Source of the DNA: Halomonas sp.
GTDB lineage: Bacteria > Pseudomonadota > Gammaproteobacteria > Pseudomonadales > Halomonadaceae
Direction of reading: 5' to 3'
DNA: 64,000 bases
NCBI RefSeq assembly: GCF_007625055.1
Contig: NZ_VMQS01000002.1
Location: forward strand, 33,256 to 97,255
Each line of letters begins with the position of its first letter. Position 1 is the stretch's first letter. Of this stretch, positions 18,934-30,067 are shown piece by piece. Under the pieces are notes generated by a model. It was not told where the DNA came from, did not search any database, and worked only from the letters and a program-made list of their open reading frames with translations. A program made the position numbers and the translations under genes.

Positions 18934-18965
18934 CAGTCAGCAGCATTGTCTGTCGAACGCCTCGA

Positions 18966-20627
<1,662 letters not shown>

Positions 20628-20832
20628 GGAAATCCGATAGGTTGGGAAATGGACGATAGTGATTGAAAAAGTCACTGCTTACCTGGTGAGCAAAACAGTG
20701 GACAACGGTTCAGCCGTTACACCAGGCAGGTGTTTCATGATGATAGTGCCGAGCTTGACTAAAGGCCAGCACCCTATGCTGAAACCGGGCACTGCTCAGA
20801 TGCGACGAAGGCCAGGCCAGGGAATGCAGCAC

Positions 20833-21066
20833 TCAGTCGTCGCTGTACCAGTCGTCGTCAAGGGCTTTACTCAGACGACGCTCTTCAAGTAGTGCTTCAA
20901 CGCGACGTCGGGCTGTCAGCGTATCGCGTTTACGCGAACGGCTGCGCCCATACTGGTCGTCGTTGACAGCGTCCTGGGAATCCAGGTCATCGCTGTCGGG
21001 AAACGCCGAGGGATGTTCAGACGGGCAATAGTAATGGGTGCTGCGATCAATGGGGTCACGGCGCAT
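20833..21066 (-). CDS. Small charged protein of unknown function (possibly PA3496-like)
   Basis: A 77-residue hydrophilic protein: acidic, low-complexity middle (DSDDLDSQDAVNDDQYG) and a basic C-terminal helix (RRRVEALLEERRLSKAL) ending in Asp-rich DDDWYSDD. The C-terminal pattern recalls the short PA3496-type proteins of pseudomonads, but I am not sure of homology. The ATG at 21066 has TTGGAGAG just upstream, which supports a real gene. No partner is obvious; ettA lies 205 bases downstream. Confidence 0.6.
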   Translation of the reverse strand: MRRDPIDRSTHYYCPSEHPSAFPDSDDLDSQDAVNDDQYGRSRSRKRDTLTARRRVEALLEERRLSKALDDDWYSDD

Positions 21067-21259
21067 ATCAAGGCTCTCCAACCCAAGCCGGTAAACCGGC
21101 AGCTTTAGATGTCACCATAGTGAAGGGCAGTGTCATATCGCGACAGTCACCAACAACATGGCTGCATTTATCGCTGTATAGCGCTGACAGGGTTGGAGAT
21201 CAAGCCCCTGATGCATTTTTTACTGACATTGGACATTGATAGCTCAGGCTTTCTTCCCG

Positions 21260-21700
21260 CTATTGGTGGGTATCTTCCTGCTGTTTGCGCAGGGCATCAA
21301 GTGCCATCTGGGCTTCGACCCGTTCCGTAACGTCTTTCTGTACGCCGATGTAATACATCAGTTTGTCGTCTTCATCGTAGACAGGCGTGATGGACAGCTC
21401 GTTCCAGAAGGTGCTGCCGTCCTTGCGGTAATTGCGCAGCACTTCACGCGAGGGCCTTCCTTCCTTCAGTGCGACCCGAATTGCCTTAAGCGCCTCCTGG
21501 TCGCGGTCATCGTTCTGTAGAAAACGGCAATCGCGATAGAGGATTTCGTCCGCGCTGTAGCCTGTCAGTCGCTCGAAGCCTTTGTTGACATAGATCAGAA
21601 TATTTTCGTCGCCTTCCTGTTCGGCAACTACAATGCCGTCTTCGGAAGCGTCAACAATCCGCTCGAGTAATTCCGGGCTGATCAAGGGAGATCGTTTCAT
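21260..21700 (-). CDS. Short LOV blue-light receptor
   Basis: A 146-residue protein that is essentially one LOV (PAS) domain with short N- and C-terminal helices and no output domain. DCRFLQ at 57-62 holds the photoactive Cys58 expected to form the flavin adduct; NYRKDGSTFWNELSI supplies the two flavin-binding Asn and YYIGVQKDVT the Gln that senses the flavin. The wording is very close to the short LOV proteins of Pseudomonas putida (SB1/SB2), including Asp instead of Asn before the Cys. The C-terminal helix (EAQMALDALRKQQEDTHQ) probably dimerises. ATG at 21700 with AGGA upstream; a longer reading is unlikely. Confidence 0.92.
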   Translation of the reverse strand: MKRSPLISPELLERIVDASEDGIVVAEQEGDENILIYVNKGFERLTGYSADEILYRDCRFLQNDDRDQEALKAIRVALKEGRPSREVLRNYRKDGSTFWNELSITPVYDEDDKLMYYIGVQKDVTERVEAQMALDALRKQQEDTHQ

Positions 21701-21961
21701 TAAGAGTTTCCTGTTGCAGCTCCAGTCCTTTCCGCCGACCATTTTATAAGTGAGCCATGGTCAATCGGCACTTCTTTGGGTGCTTGTCAGTTTATTTAAC
21801 AGTGTATCAGAACCACAATAGCAAATGTCGCCTTGTCTGGCTTGCTTACCATGCTAGCTATATTGTCGAGCAACAGCGGGTAATGCAATCCATGCTTGAT
21901 ACTTTGACAGGTTCTGATGCCATGGTTCTGTTACTTCCGTTACGTCATTAAGTTCACTCGC

Positions 21962-23275
21962 TTATTCTACTTCTGGCAGTTGTTGGGCACTGAGTATGGC
22001 ACCAAGGGCCGCTGCGGCGAGTACAACCAGCAATGCCCCACTGCCAAGCCATTGGGCCAAACCGCCAAGGACACCCCCCACTATCAACATCAAAATGCCC
22101 GTCAGGGTATTGGAAAGCGCCACATAAAGGGCGCGATTATCCTGTCTGGCCATATCCACCAGATAGGTTTTACGCCCCAGGCGAACTCCGTGATGGACAA
22201 TGACCAATAATCCATAGATCAACGCATAAGGCCAGATTTGTGAGGTCCATCCGGCCGGTAGCCAGGCCAGCAGGGCGCCAGCCAGGCAGCAAAACACGGT
22301 GCCCGCCGCGGCATCGCGCATGACCCGGCGACTGGAGGTATCCGCGCGTTTGCCCCAAACAGGGTCAGCCAGCATGCCTGCCAGGCCGGATACTACCACC
22401 AGCAGACCCAGGCCCCCCAGCTGAGCGCCGCTCTGCTGCTGGCCGAGTAGTGCGATATAGGGCAGGGCCAGAGCACTTGACAGCAGTAGGGCGCGGGCCA
22501 GGTTGAAGTGAAGAAAGGTGCGGTCTTCTTTAAGCAGCGAAAGACCAAGCTTCAGACTGTCCCAGGCGTTTTCGCCGCCGTCGATAGCCCCGGGTGACTC
22601 CTGAATGCGTGCTGCACAAAAGGCGTTAAGCGCCCAGCCAAGTGCTGCAATGCCAAGCAGTATGGCTAATGCAAGCTGGCCGGGTCGGTCCTCGAACAGC
22701 ATCAGTACGCCACCGGCCAGCAGAGTAGCCGCCCCGGCAACGCTGCCGCTCCAGCCCATCAGGGTGCCACGGCGCTTTTTGGCAATGGTCTTACCCATTA
22801 CATCCTTGGTGGCAATCGAAGAAAGTCCGCGAGCCAGGGACAGTGCCACCAGTGAGGCTAATACCAGCGCTCCTCCCAGGGTGCCCTTGCCCAAGAGCGC
22901 CAGTAGTGCCAGTGCCAGGGCACTCAGCGCCTGCAGCAACCCGCCGGCCACCCAGACCCATTTGCGTTGGGGCTTGAGTCGGATAAAACCGGCGACAAAC
23001 ACTTGCGGCAAAAGGGCGCCCGACTCGCGAATGGGGACCAAGAGACCGACCATCCAGACCGGTGCGCCGATCACCCCCATCAGCCATGGCAGTACCAGCC
23101 GGGCACTGGAGAGTTCATCAGCCAGCTTGTTGCCCAGTGAGGCCCACAGGTGGCGCATAAAGTTTTGCGGCTGATCCTTGCAGGCACTGTCAGGAATGTC
23201 GTCACACATCCGCGTGTTTTCATCCCCGGTCAGCCATTCATAGATCTGCGTCTGAGAAATGTCAGGTCCTGCCAT
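21962..23275 (-). CDS. MFS transporter
   Basis: A 437-residue protein with about 12 hydrophobic segments after a 50-residue hydrophilic N-terminus; a gap between helices 6 and 7 holds a charged loop. It resembles major-facilitator permeases without a recognisable substrate signature. GGAGG stands 5 bases before the ATG. It lies downstream of nothing obvious: 261 bases separate it from the LOV gene, which is read in the same direction below it. Confidence 0.8.
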   Translation of the reverse strand: MAGPDISQTQIYEWLTGDENTRMCDDIPDSACKDQPQNFMRHLWASLGNKLADELSSARLVLPWLMGVIGAPVWMVGLLVPIRESGALLPQVFVAGFIRLKPQRKWVWVAGGLLQALSALALALLALLGKGTLGGALVLASLVALSLARGLSSIATKDVMGKTIAKKRRGTLMGWSGSVAGAATLLAGGVLMLFEDRPGQLALAILLGIAALGWALNAFCAARIQESPGAIDGGENAWDSLKLGLSLLKEDRTFLHFNLARALLLSSALALPYIALLGQQQSGAQLGGLGLLVVVSGLAGMLADPVWGKRADTSSRRVMRDAAAGTVFCCLAGALLAWLPAGWTSQIWPYALIYGLLVIVHHGVRLGRKTYLVDMARQDNRALYVALSNTLTGILMLIVGGVLGGLAQWLGSGALLVVLAAAALGAILSAQQLPEVE

Positions 23276-23516
23276 TACGCCTCCACGGCTGTTATGTTAA
23301 GGCCATCGCAAGCCCAGAGCCTTCATCTTGCCTGCCAATCACTTGAAATGAAAAAAATGATGAAACTCAGCTTTTAGCCTAGCAAGCTTTTTGCCCACAT
23401 AGGAGTGGCGTGATGTCTCGTTATATGTGCTGGATCCCTGCGACAGCGCAAGTTACCAGGGCGAGTGCGTGCCCGCTGACCAGGAAAGATAGAGAGAGTC
23501 CTCGCGAGGATGAAGC

Positions 23517-24392
23517 ATGAATCAGGATAGGCAGGCAATCCTCTATGGCCTGGGCGCGGTCATGCTGTGGTCGACGGTGGCGACGGCCTTCAAGGTGGCG
23601 CTGGCATGGATGACACCGTTAGAACTGATGTGGGTGGCGGCACTGGTGTCCTGGCTATTGATGGGCGCTCTGGTGGTATGGCGTGGCCAGGGGCGGCAGG
23701 CGCTGTCGTCTGGCTGGCGCACGGCGGCCTGGGCCGGCCTGATGAACCCGGTGGCCTACTATCTGGTGCTGTTTGCCGCCTACGACCGCTTGCCTGGGCA
23801 GGAAGCCATGGCGCTCAACTACACCTGGGCGCTGGCGATGGCCCTGCTGGCCGTGCCAATTCTGGGCCAGCGGCTGACGCGCATGGATATCGTCGCCGGG
23901 CTGGTGGCCTATGCGGGCGTCTGGGTGATTGCCACCCGCGGGCAGGTGCTGAACGTGCAGTTTGCCGATTCCCTTGGGGTGCTGCTGGCCCTGGCCTCAA
24001 CCCTGTTGTGGGCGCTTTACTGGCTACTCAATGCGCGGGATGCCCGCGAGCCGCTGGTAGGCCAATGGCAGAACTTCAGCGTCGGCCTGCCAGTATTGAC
24101 AGTACTGTTGCTGTTCGGGCCAGGGGTTAACTGGCATGGCTGGCCTGCCTTGGGTGCGGGCGTCTACGTGGGGCTGTTTGAGATGGGGATTGCGTTTATT
24201 CTTTGGCAGCTGGCGGTGCATAAGGTATCGCGCACCGCCAAGGTCTCCAACCTGATCTTTCTTTCGCCGCCCATCTCGCTGCTGTTGCTTTTCTGGGTGG
24301 TCGGTGAACCTATCCTGCCTTCCACCCTGGTCGGGCTGGTACTGATACTCGGTGGCCTGGGGCTGCAGCAACGCCAGCAAACCGCTGACTGA
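23517..24392 (+). CDS. EamA family drug/metabolite transporter
   Basis: A 291-residue DMT protein with ten predicted helices in two EamA repeats (about 5-140 and 150-288). GLGAVMLWSTVATAFKVAL is a typical first helix. The substrate is unknown. GAGGA stands just before the ATG. It is convergent with tesA, with a gap of only 9 bases between the stops. Confidence 0.85.
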   Translation: MNQDRQAILYGLGAVMLWSTVATAFKVALAWMTPLELMWVAALVSWLLMGALVVWRGQGRQALSSGWRTAAWAGLMNPVAYYLVLFAAYDRLPGQEAMALNYTWALAMALLAVPILGQRLTRMDIVAGLVAYAGVWVIATRGQVLNVQFADSLGVLLALASTLLWALYWLLNARDAREPLVGQWQNFSVGLPVLTVLLLFGPGVNWHGWPALGAGVYVGLFEMGIAFILWQLAVHKVSRTAKVSNLIFLSPPISLLLLFWVVGEPILPSTLVGLVLILGGLGLQQRQQTAD

Positions 24393-24401
24393 TACACCGC
24401 C

Positions 24402-25127
24402 TCAGTCGCTGGCCTGGTGGGCAAGCTGCCGCTCTACTCTGGGGGCCAGCAATGGCCAGACGTTTTCCAGAATGATGGGCTGGGCTTCTGCGGTAGGATG
24501 AATGTCATCGTTCTGCATCAGCTCGTCATCAAGGGCCACCCCTTCAAGCAGAAAAGGAAGCAAAGCAACGTCGTAATGGTCGGCGAGCCGGGTGAAAACG
24601 TCCTTGAACGCCTCTCGGTAGGCGGCGCCGTAGTTCGGTGGTATATCAATACCCAGGAGAATCACCTCGGCATCCATGGCCTGGCTCTGTTCGATCATCT
24701 GGGCCAGGTTGTCATGCAGTTGCTGTGGCGAAAGGCCGCGCAAACCGTCGTTGCCACCAAGCTCGAGAAGAACCATGTTAGGCTCATGCTGTTGCAATAA
24801 GTCAGGAAAGCGCTGGGCACCGCCACCGCTGGTTTCACCGCTGACGCTGGCGTTGATCACGTCGACATCATCGCCCAGGCGTTCAGCCAGGAGAGCGACC
24901 CAGCCCTGTTCCTGGTCCATATTGTAGGCAGCGCTGAGGCTATCACCCATCACCATCAGACGCAGACGCTCATCTGCCTGAGCGGTGGCCGATACTGAGA
25001 AGACAAACATCATTAGCAGTACCGCAAGCGGCCATGCCACACTTGTGGACCCGGGTCTTCCCCAACCCGCCTTTATTGACAACGTCTGTATTAAAAAAGC
25101 ACTTATTGAAAAGGTACTCCGCTTCAT
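24402..25127 (-). CDS. tesA: Multifunctional acyl-CoA thioesterase I / lysophospholipase L1
   Basis: A 241-residue SGNH hydrolase of the periplasm. Blocks: GDSLSAAYN (nucleophile Ser), GGNDGLRG, and DDIHPTAEAQ (Asp-x-x-His). The N-terminus is unusually long: about 30 polar residues before the hydrophobic segment that ends in ATAQA, so mature TesA starts near residue 54. AGAGGA lies 7 bases before the ATG, supporting this start. The gene is divergent from ybbA, as in E. coli, and the two ATGs share one CATG. Confidence 0.93.
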   Translation of the reverse strand: MKRSTFSISAFLIQTLSIKAGWGRPGSTSVAWPLAVLLMMFVFSVSATAQADERLRLMVMGDSLSAAYNMDQEQGWVALLAERLGDDVDVINASVSGETSGGGAQRFPDLLQQHEPNMVLLELGGNDGLRGLSPQQLHDNLAQMIEQSQAMDAEVILLGIDIPPNYGAAYREAFKDVFTRLADHYDVALLPFLLEGVALDDELMQNDDIHPTAEAQPIILENVWPLLAPRVERQLAHQASD

Positions 25128-25905
25128 GTCCGATTCCTCTGATTCATCATCCAGGGTGACGCCTGAAACGTTGACCGCTTCTGGCCAGCAAGGTGCCGCA
25201 AACACGGTGCTTCAGGCAACGTCTTTATGCAAGACCGTTACCAGTGGTGAACGCACATTATCCATATTACAGAACCTGTCAATTAGCGTCGTGGCGGGTG
25301 AAAGTGTGGCCATTCTTGGCAAAAGCGGGGCGGGTAAATCCACTCTGCTGGGGTTGTTGGCAGGACTGGATATTCCCAGTGAAGGCGAGCTGATGATGTT
25401 TGGCCATGCTCTGGGCCGGCTGGATGAAGACGGACGGGCAGGTTTGCGTGCCGGCAGGGTAGGGTTCGTGTTTCAGAATTTTCAGTTGTTACCGACCCTG
25501 AGCGCCATTGAAAACGTACTCCTGCCACTTGAGCTTTCACCCCGTTCCGGCGAGCTGAAGACAGCCCAGTACTGGCTGGAGCGGGTTGGGCTTGGCGAGC
25601 GTACCAGCCATCTTCCCAAGCAGCTTTCCGGCGGCGAACAGCAGCGAGTGGCGATTGCCCGTGCCTTTGTAACCGACCCGGAACTGGTGTTTGCCGATGA
25701 GCCCACCGGCAACCTTGACCCGGAAACTGGCGCCCAGGTGATTGATCTGCTGTTTTCCCTGAACCAGGAGGCCGGCACAACCCTGATACTGGTGACTCAT
25801 GACCAGGCCCTGGCGCGGCGCTGCAGCCGCTGCCTGCGTCTTGAAAACGGTTATCTCAGCGAATTTCAGCCTGAGGCTGATGTGTCCAGCGGGGAAAGTG
25901 CATGA
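25126..25905 (+). CDS. ybbA: ABC transporter ATP-binding protein YbbA
   Basis: A 259-residue LolD/MacB-type ATPase: GKSGAGKST (Walker A), Q-loop FQNFQLLP, signature LSGGEQQRVAIARA, Walker B VFADEPTGNLDPE and the switch His in VTHDQ. It powers the FtsX-like permease encoded next, with a 4-base overlap. The start at 25126 gives a 30-residue Ser/Thr-rich leader and overlaps the tesA start codon; the AAAAGG upstream is rather far (about 12 bases), so a later GTG near 25156 is possible. Confidence 0.9.
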   Translation: MSDSSDSSSRVTPETLTASGQQGAANTVLQATSLCKTVTSGERTLSILQNLSISVVAGESVAILGKSGAGKSTLLGLLAGLDIPSEGELMMFGHALGRLDEDGRAGLRAGRVGFVFQNFQLLPTLSAIENVLLPLELSPRSGELKTAQYWLERVGLGERTSHLPKQLSGGEQQRVAIARAFVTDPELVFADEPTGNLDPETGAQVIDLLFSLNQEAGTTLILVTHDQALARRCSRCLRLENGYLSEFQPEADVSSGESA

Positions 25906-28472
25906 CGGCCAATAATCTTCGCCTTGCAGGACGTAGTCTGAGGCGTGACTTACGCGCAGCAGACGTGCGTGCCCTGTTTGCGGCCCTGGTGCTGGCCGTT
26001 GCGGCATCGACCATGATTGCCTTTTTTATCGACCGTATCGAGCGCGGGCTGGAACGTCAGGCCAGCCAGCTGCTGGGCGGCGATCTGGTCATTGAGCAGC
26101 GCGACCCCTTTGCCCCCGATGTCCGTGACGCCCTGGAAGGCGCCGGGTTTACCCTGAGCGATCAGGTGGATCTGGTATCGATGATTCGCAAAGGTGAACG
26201 CTTCCAGCCGGCCAGCCTCAAGGCAGTGGATGATGTCTACCCGCATTATGGGGTCTCCCAGGTTGAGCGCGGAGACGGCGTGGAATCTCTGGCCTCCGGC
26301 CCGCCTGCCGGGGAAGCCTGGGCAGACCCTCGCCTGGCCAATCTGATTGATCTGGCGCTGGGGGATGAGATCAAGGTGGGCGACACCACCTTGACGGTTA
26401 CAGGCTTCATCGAACGGGAAGCGGATCAATCGGCAGGTTTTGGTAACTTCAATCCGCGCCTGATGGTGCATGTTGACGATCTTGAGGCAACCGGCCTTAT
26501 TCAGGAAGGCTCACGGGTGGAGTTCGAGATTCTCGCCGCAGGGCCGCCGCAAGCCCTCGACGCCGTTCAGCCATTATTGAATGAGTTGCGCCGTGACGGC
26601 GTTGAAGTGCGTGACATTCGCGCGGACCGGCCTCAGCTGGGCAATGCGCTGGAGCGGGCGGAAAGCTATCTGGGTATTGCCGGTCTGGCAGCGGTGCTGT
26701 TGGCGGGCGTCGCCGTGGCCATGTCAACTCGCCGCTATGTCGAGCGACACCTGGATACCGCTGCCTTGCTGCGCTGTTTCGGTGCCAGCCAGCAGCAGCT
26801 GGGTATCATTTTCGGGCTACAACTGATCGGCCTGGCGCTGGTGGCCTCATTGTTGGGCGCACTGCTGGGTCTGGTGGGGCAGGCCATCCTGCTGGCGCTG
26901 CTGGCCAATTTCTTGCCCATGACGCTGCCACCACCGGGTATCATGCCGCTGCTGCTGGGCGTCTTTACCGCCATTGCCGTGCTGGTGGGATTTGCCGGCC
27001 CGACCCTGTTACGTATCCAACGGGTCAGCGCCCTCAAGGTACTGCGTCGGGAGCTCGACCCGCTGCCGCCTTCAGCCTGGCTGGTGGTGGTATTTGCGGC
27101 CCTGGTGTTCGGGGGCCTGCTGTGGCTTTATTCGGGCAGTGCCGTGCTGTCGCTCGCTCTGCTGGCCGGTGGCGGTGTGATGCTGGTACTGCTCTGGGCA
27201 TTGAGTGCCTTGTTGCTGAACGCTTTGCTGCGTCTTGTGCAAGGCCTGAAAGGCCATGGCGAATGGCAGCAGGCGTTGCGCCTGGGAGGGCGCCAGCTGG
27301 CCAGGCGGCGTCAGGCAGGGCTGGGTCAGCTGCTGGCATTTTCGGTGACTTTCTTTGCCATGGCCATGATGGTGCTGGTGCGCGGTGATCTGCTGACCAC
27401 CTGGCAGGCCCAGCTGCCTGAAAATACGCCCAACTATTTTGCTCTCAACATTCAGCCCCCCGAGCGGGATCCCTTTGAAGAGACGATTGCGCCGCACGTA
27501 GCGGCGCAAAGCACTCTTTATCCGATGGTGCGCGGGCGCATTACCCGGATCAATGATAAGCCACCCCAGCAGGCGGTTGACCCAGAGGCGCGCGGTGATA
27601 ACGCCCTGCGCCGCGAGTTGAACCTCACCTGGCAGGCAGAACTTCCTGAAGGAAATGAAGTAGTGGCCGGAGAGTGGTTCGACGTCGATGCTGGCGAAGA
27701 GGTGCCCTCCATCGGCTGGATGGCCGAGCTGGATGCCGTTGAGCAGATGCCGCCGGTGCCGGTCTCCATGGAGGATGGTCTGGCCAATCGCCTGGGGCTG
27801 GGGTTAGGGGATACCCTGACATTCAGCGTTGGCGGGCGTGATATCAAGACGCGTTTAACCAGTTTGCGCAGCCTCAACTGGGATAGCTTCAACCCGAACT
27901 TCTATGTGATTTTCCCCCCCGGCGTGCTGGAAACCTTTGGCCATAGCTTTATTACGGCCTTCTATCTGCCTGAGGACGAACAGAACCTGACCCGTGAGCT
28001 GGTTGAGCGCTTTCCAGGCGTTACCTTGCTTAACGTTGATGCCATTCTGGGCCAGGTGCGCGATGTGCTGACCCAGGTCACGCGTGCCATCGAGCTGATT
28101 CTGGCGCTGGTATTGCTGGCCGGAGTAAGCGTGCTGTATGCCGCCCTGACGGCCAGCCGCCCGGTACGTGCCCATGAAAGTGGCCTGCTGCGGGTATTCG
28201 GGGCAGGCAATCGGATGATTTCACGTATTCAGGGCGCCGAGTATGCCCTGCTGGGCGTTGCCAGCGGTTTGATGGGCGCGGCCCTTGCAGAGCTTGCCAC
28301 CGGAGTGCTTTATATCTACTGGCTGGATCTACCGCCGCGCCTGCATGGGATGTTGTGGCTGGTGCTGCCTCTCGGCGGCGCGCTGCTTATCGGTGTGATT
28401 GGCCATTGGCTATCGCGCGGGCTTCGTCGCCAGGCGCCTGCAGCCAGCCTTGGGTTATTGGGAGAGGCGTAA
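25902..28472 (+). CDS. ybbP: FtsX-like ABC permease YbbP
   Basis: An 856-residue permease with an N-terminal membrane segment, a large periplasmic domain, then two groups of membrane helices separated by a second periplasmic domain, as in YbbP. GIAGLAAVLLAGVAVAMSTRRYVERH and AALLRCFGASQQQL are the FtsX-domain stretches; the C-terminal repeat has HESGLLRVFGAGNRM. The YbbAP complex is linked to release of hydrophobic compounds from the inner membrane and to TesA/lysophospholipid metabolism by gene order; the substrate is not settled. Confidence 0.92.
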   Translation: MTANNLRLAGRSLRRDLRAADVRALFAALVLAVAASTMIAFFIDRIERGLERQASQLLGGDLVIEQRDPFAPDVRDALEGAGFTLSDQVDLVSMIRKGERFQPASLKAVDDVYPHYGVSQVERGDGVESLASGPPAGEAWADPRLANLIDLALGDEIKVGDTTLTVTGFIEREADQSAGFGNFNPRLMVHVDDLEATGLIQEGSRVEFEILAAGPPQALDAVQPLLNELRRDGVEVRDIRADRPQLGNALERAESYLGIAGLAAVLLAGVAVAMSTRRYVERHLDTAALLRCFGASQQQLGIIFGLQLIGLALVASLLGALLGLVGQAILLALLANFLPMTLPPPGIMPLLLGVFTAIAVLVGFAGPTLLRIQRVSALKVLRRELDPLPPSAWLVVVFAALVFGGLLWLYSGSAVLSLALLAGGGVMLVLLWALSALLLNALLRLVQGLKGHGEWQQALRLGGRQLARRRQAGLGQLLAFSVTFFAMAMMVLVRGDLLTTWQAQLPENTPNYFALNIQPPERDPFEETIAPHVAAQSTLYPMVRGRITRINDKPPQQAVDPEARGDNALRRELNLTWQAELPEGNEVVAGEWFDVDAGEEVPSIGWMAELDAVEQMPPVPVSMEDGLANRLGLGLGDTLTFSVGGRDIKTRLTSLRSLNWDSFNPNFYVIFPPGVLETFGHSFITAFYLPEDEQNLTRELVERFPGVTLLNVDAILGQVRDVLTQVTRAIELILALVLLAGVSVLYAALTASRPVRAHESGLLRVFGAGNRMISRIQGAEYALLGVASGLMGAALAELATGVLYIYWLDLPPRLHGMLWLVLPLGGALLIGVIGHWLSRGLRRQAPAASLGLLGEA

Positions 28473-28474
28473 CC

Positions 28475-29953
28475 ATGACGGGTCTGGATGAAAAAGCGCG
28501 GCGCTATGCCCTGCTGAAAGCCCAGCTGGAGATGGCGCAGCGGGAAGATAAGGCGGTGATACTGGTTGTGGCGGGTCATGCAGCCACCCATAAAAGCGTG
28601 CTGGTCAACCAGCTCAACCACTGGCTGGAAAATCGCCAGACCGAAGTGCATGCGTTGGCACCCAGCGAGGAAGATCGTCTACGCCCCTACTGGTGGCGTT
28701 ACTGGCGCAGGGTGCCTGCCCGCGGTCGGGTTGGCGTTTTCGTACATGGCTGGTATGGCGATGTTCTTTACGCCCGGGTGGAGCAGCGCATCCAGGCGGG
28801 CGCCTTTACTGATCGGCTGGACGAAATCAATCGCTTTGAAACCACGCTGGCGCATGACAGCGTGGTGGTGGTGAAAGTCTGGCTGGATATTGGTGAAGCG
28901 CAACAGGCAGCGCGCCTGCATCATCTACAGACTGACCCGGCGTATGCCTGGCAGGTGAGCGACAGGCACTGGCAACGCCATGCCCAGTATGCTCCTATCC
29001 AGCAGTATGCCGAACGGATGCGCGCGGCGACGCATACTGCCCATGCACCCTGGCACTGTATTGCCAGTGAGACACCGTCGCAACAGCTGAATGAAATCAT
29101 TGCCCTGTTGCAGGATGCATTGTCCCAACCCGCGCCAGTACCGGCTGCGTCTGCAGGCCAATCCTGGCAGGCGGCAAGGAATCCGGTCAGAAGTGACAAC
29201 TGCCTGCCGCCTCGGCGCCTGGCGGTTGATGACGCAGGTGCATCCAAGGGCAGTGCCGGGGGTTCAAAAATTCCCAAAAAGGTCTATCGCCAGGCGCTTG
29301 ATGAGCTACAGGCGCGGCTGGCCCACAACCATAGGCGCTGTTTGCAACGAGGCATTCCTGTGGTGCTGGCGTTTGAAGGGCATGATGCCGCTGGGAAGGG
29401 CGGCAGCATTCACCGGGTAACCACCGCCCTGGATGCCCGCTACTATCGGGTCTACAGCGTGGCGGCACCCACCGACGAAGAGCGTTTACAACCCTGGCTG
29501 TGGCGCTTCTGGCGACGTCTGCCCCAGGATGGCCGCGTGGCAATTTTTGATCGCACCTGGTATGGGCGTGTGCTGGTCGAGCGGGTAGAAGGCTTTGCCA
29601 GGCAAAGTGCCTGGGAGAGAGGGTTTTCGGAAATCTGCCATTTTGAACATCAGTTGCTGCTTCATGGCGCCATCGTCGGCAAGTTTTTCCTTGCCATCAG
29701 CAAGGACGAGCAGCTGAAGCGATTTAACGCCCGCGCCAATACCCCGCACAAGCAGCACAAGCTGACGGATGAGGACTGGCGAAACCGTCAACGGTGGAAC
29801 GATTATCAACAGGCGCTTGACGATATGCTGAGCCATACCCACACCCAGGGCGCCCCTTGGCAGCTGATCAATACGGATGACAAGCGGCGTGCACGGCTGA
29901 GCGTGCTGAACCAGCTCAATGACCTCCTGGAAATCCGTCTGGAAACCCCATGA
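28475..29953 (+). CDS. pap: Two-domain PPK2 kinase (polyphosphate:AMP phosphotransferase type)
   Basis: A 492-residue protein of two fused PPK2 domains (about 10-230 and 275-490). The second domain has an intact P-loop FEGHDAAGKGG near 303 and FDRTWYGRVLVERVEGF, so it should be the catalytic one. In the first the P-loop reads GHAATHKS, with Lys40 and Ser41 kept but the glycine-rich part changed, and FVHGWYGDVLYARV replaces the FDRSWY-type lid motif, so it is probably structural. The length fits class II PPK2, which makes ADP from AMP and polyphosphate. The ATG at 28475 lies 2 bases after the ybbP stop. Confidence 0.9.
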   Translation: MTGLDEKARRYALLKAQLEMAQREDKAVILVVAGHAATHKSVLVNQLNHWLENRQTEVHALAPSEEDRLRPYWWRYWRRVPARGRVGVFVHGWYGDVLYARVEQRIQAGAFTDRLDEINRFETTLAHDSVVVVKVWLDIGEAQQAARLHHLQTDPAYAWQVSDRHWQRHAQYAPIQQYAERMRAATHTAHAPWHCIASETPSQQLNEIIALLQDALSQPAPVPAASAGQSWQAARNPVRSDNCLPPRRLAVDDAGASKGSAGGSKIPKKVYRQALDELQARLAHNHRRCLQRGIPVVLAFEGHDAAGKGGSIHRVTTALDARYYRVYSVAAPTDEERLQPWLWRFWRRLPQDGRVAIFDRTWYGRVLVERVEGFARQSAWERGFSEICHFEHQLLLHGAIVGKFFLAISKDEQLKRFNARANTPHKQHKLTDEDWRNRQRWNDYQQALDDMLSHTHTQGAPWQLINTDDKRRARLSVLNQLNDLLEIRLETP

Positions 29954-30067
29954 GCCGTATTCATGATCGACTTGATCAACAAGCAATGAAACCCTTGCTC
30001 GCCTGCGTTATGATAGGGGTCCTAACTGTTTTTCCAGTCTGACCTTTCGCTATGAGGTTTACCGCCG

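Noticed and set aside
29954-30067. Riboswitch or regulatory RNA upstream of glyA
   Set aside because: The 114 bases show no recognisable glycine, purine or SAM riboswitch core.
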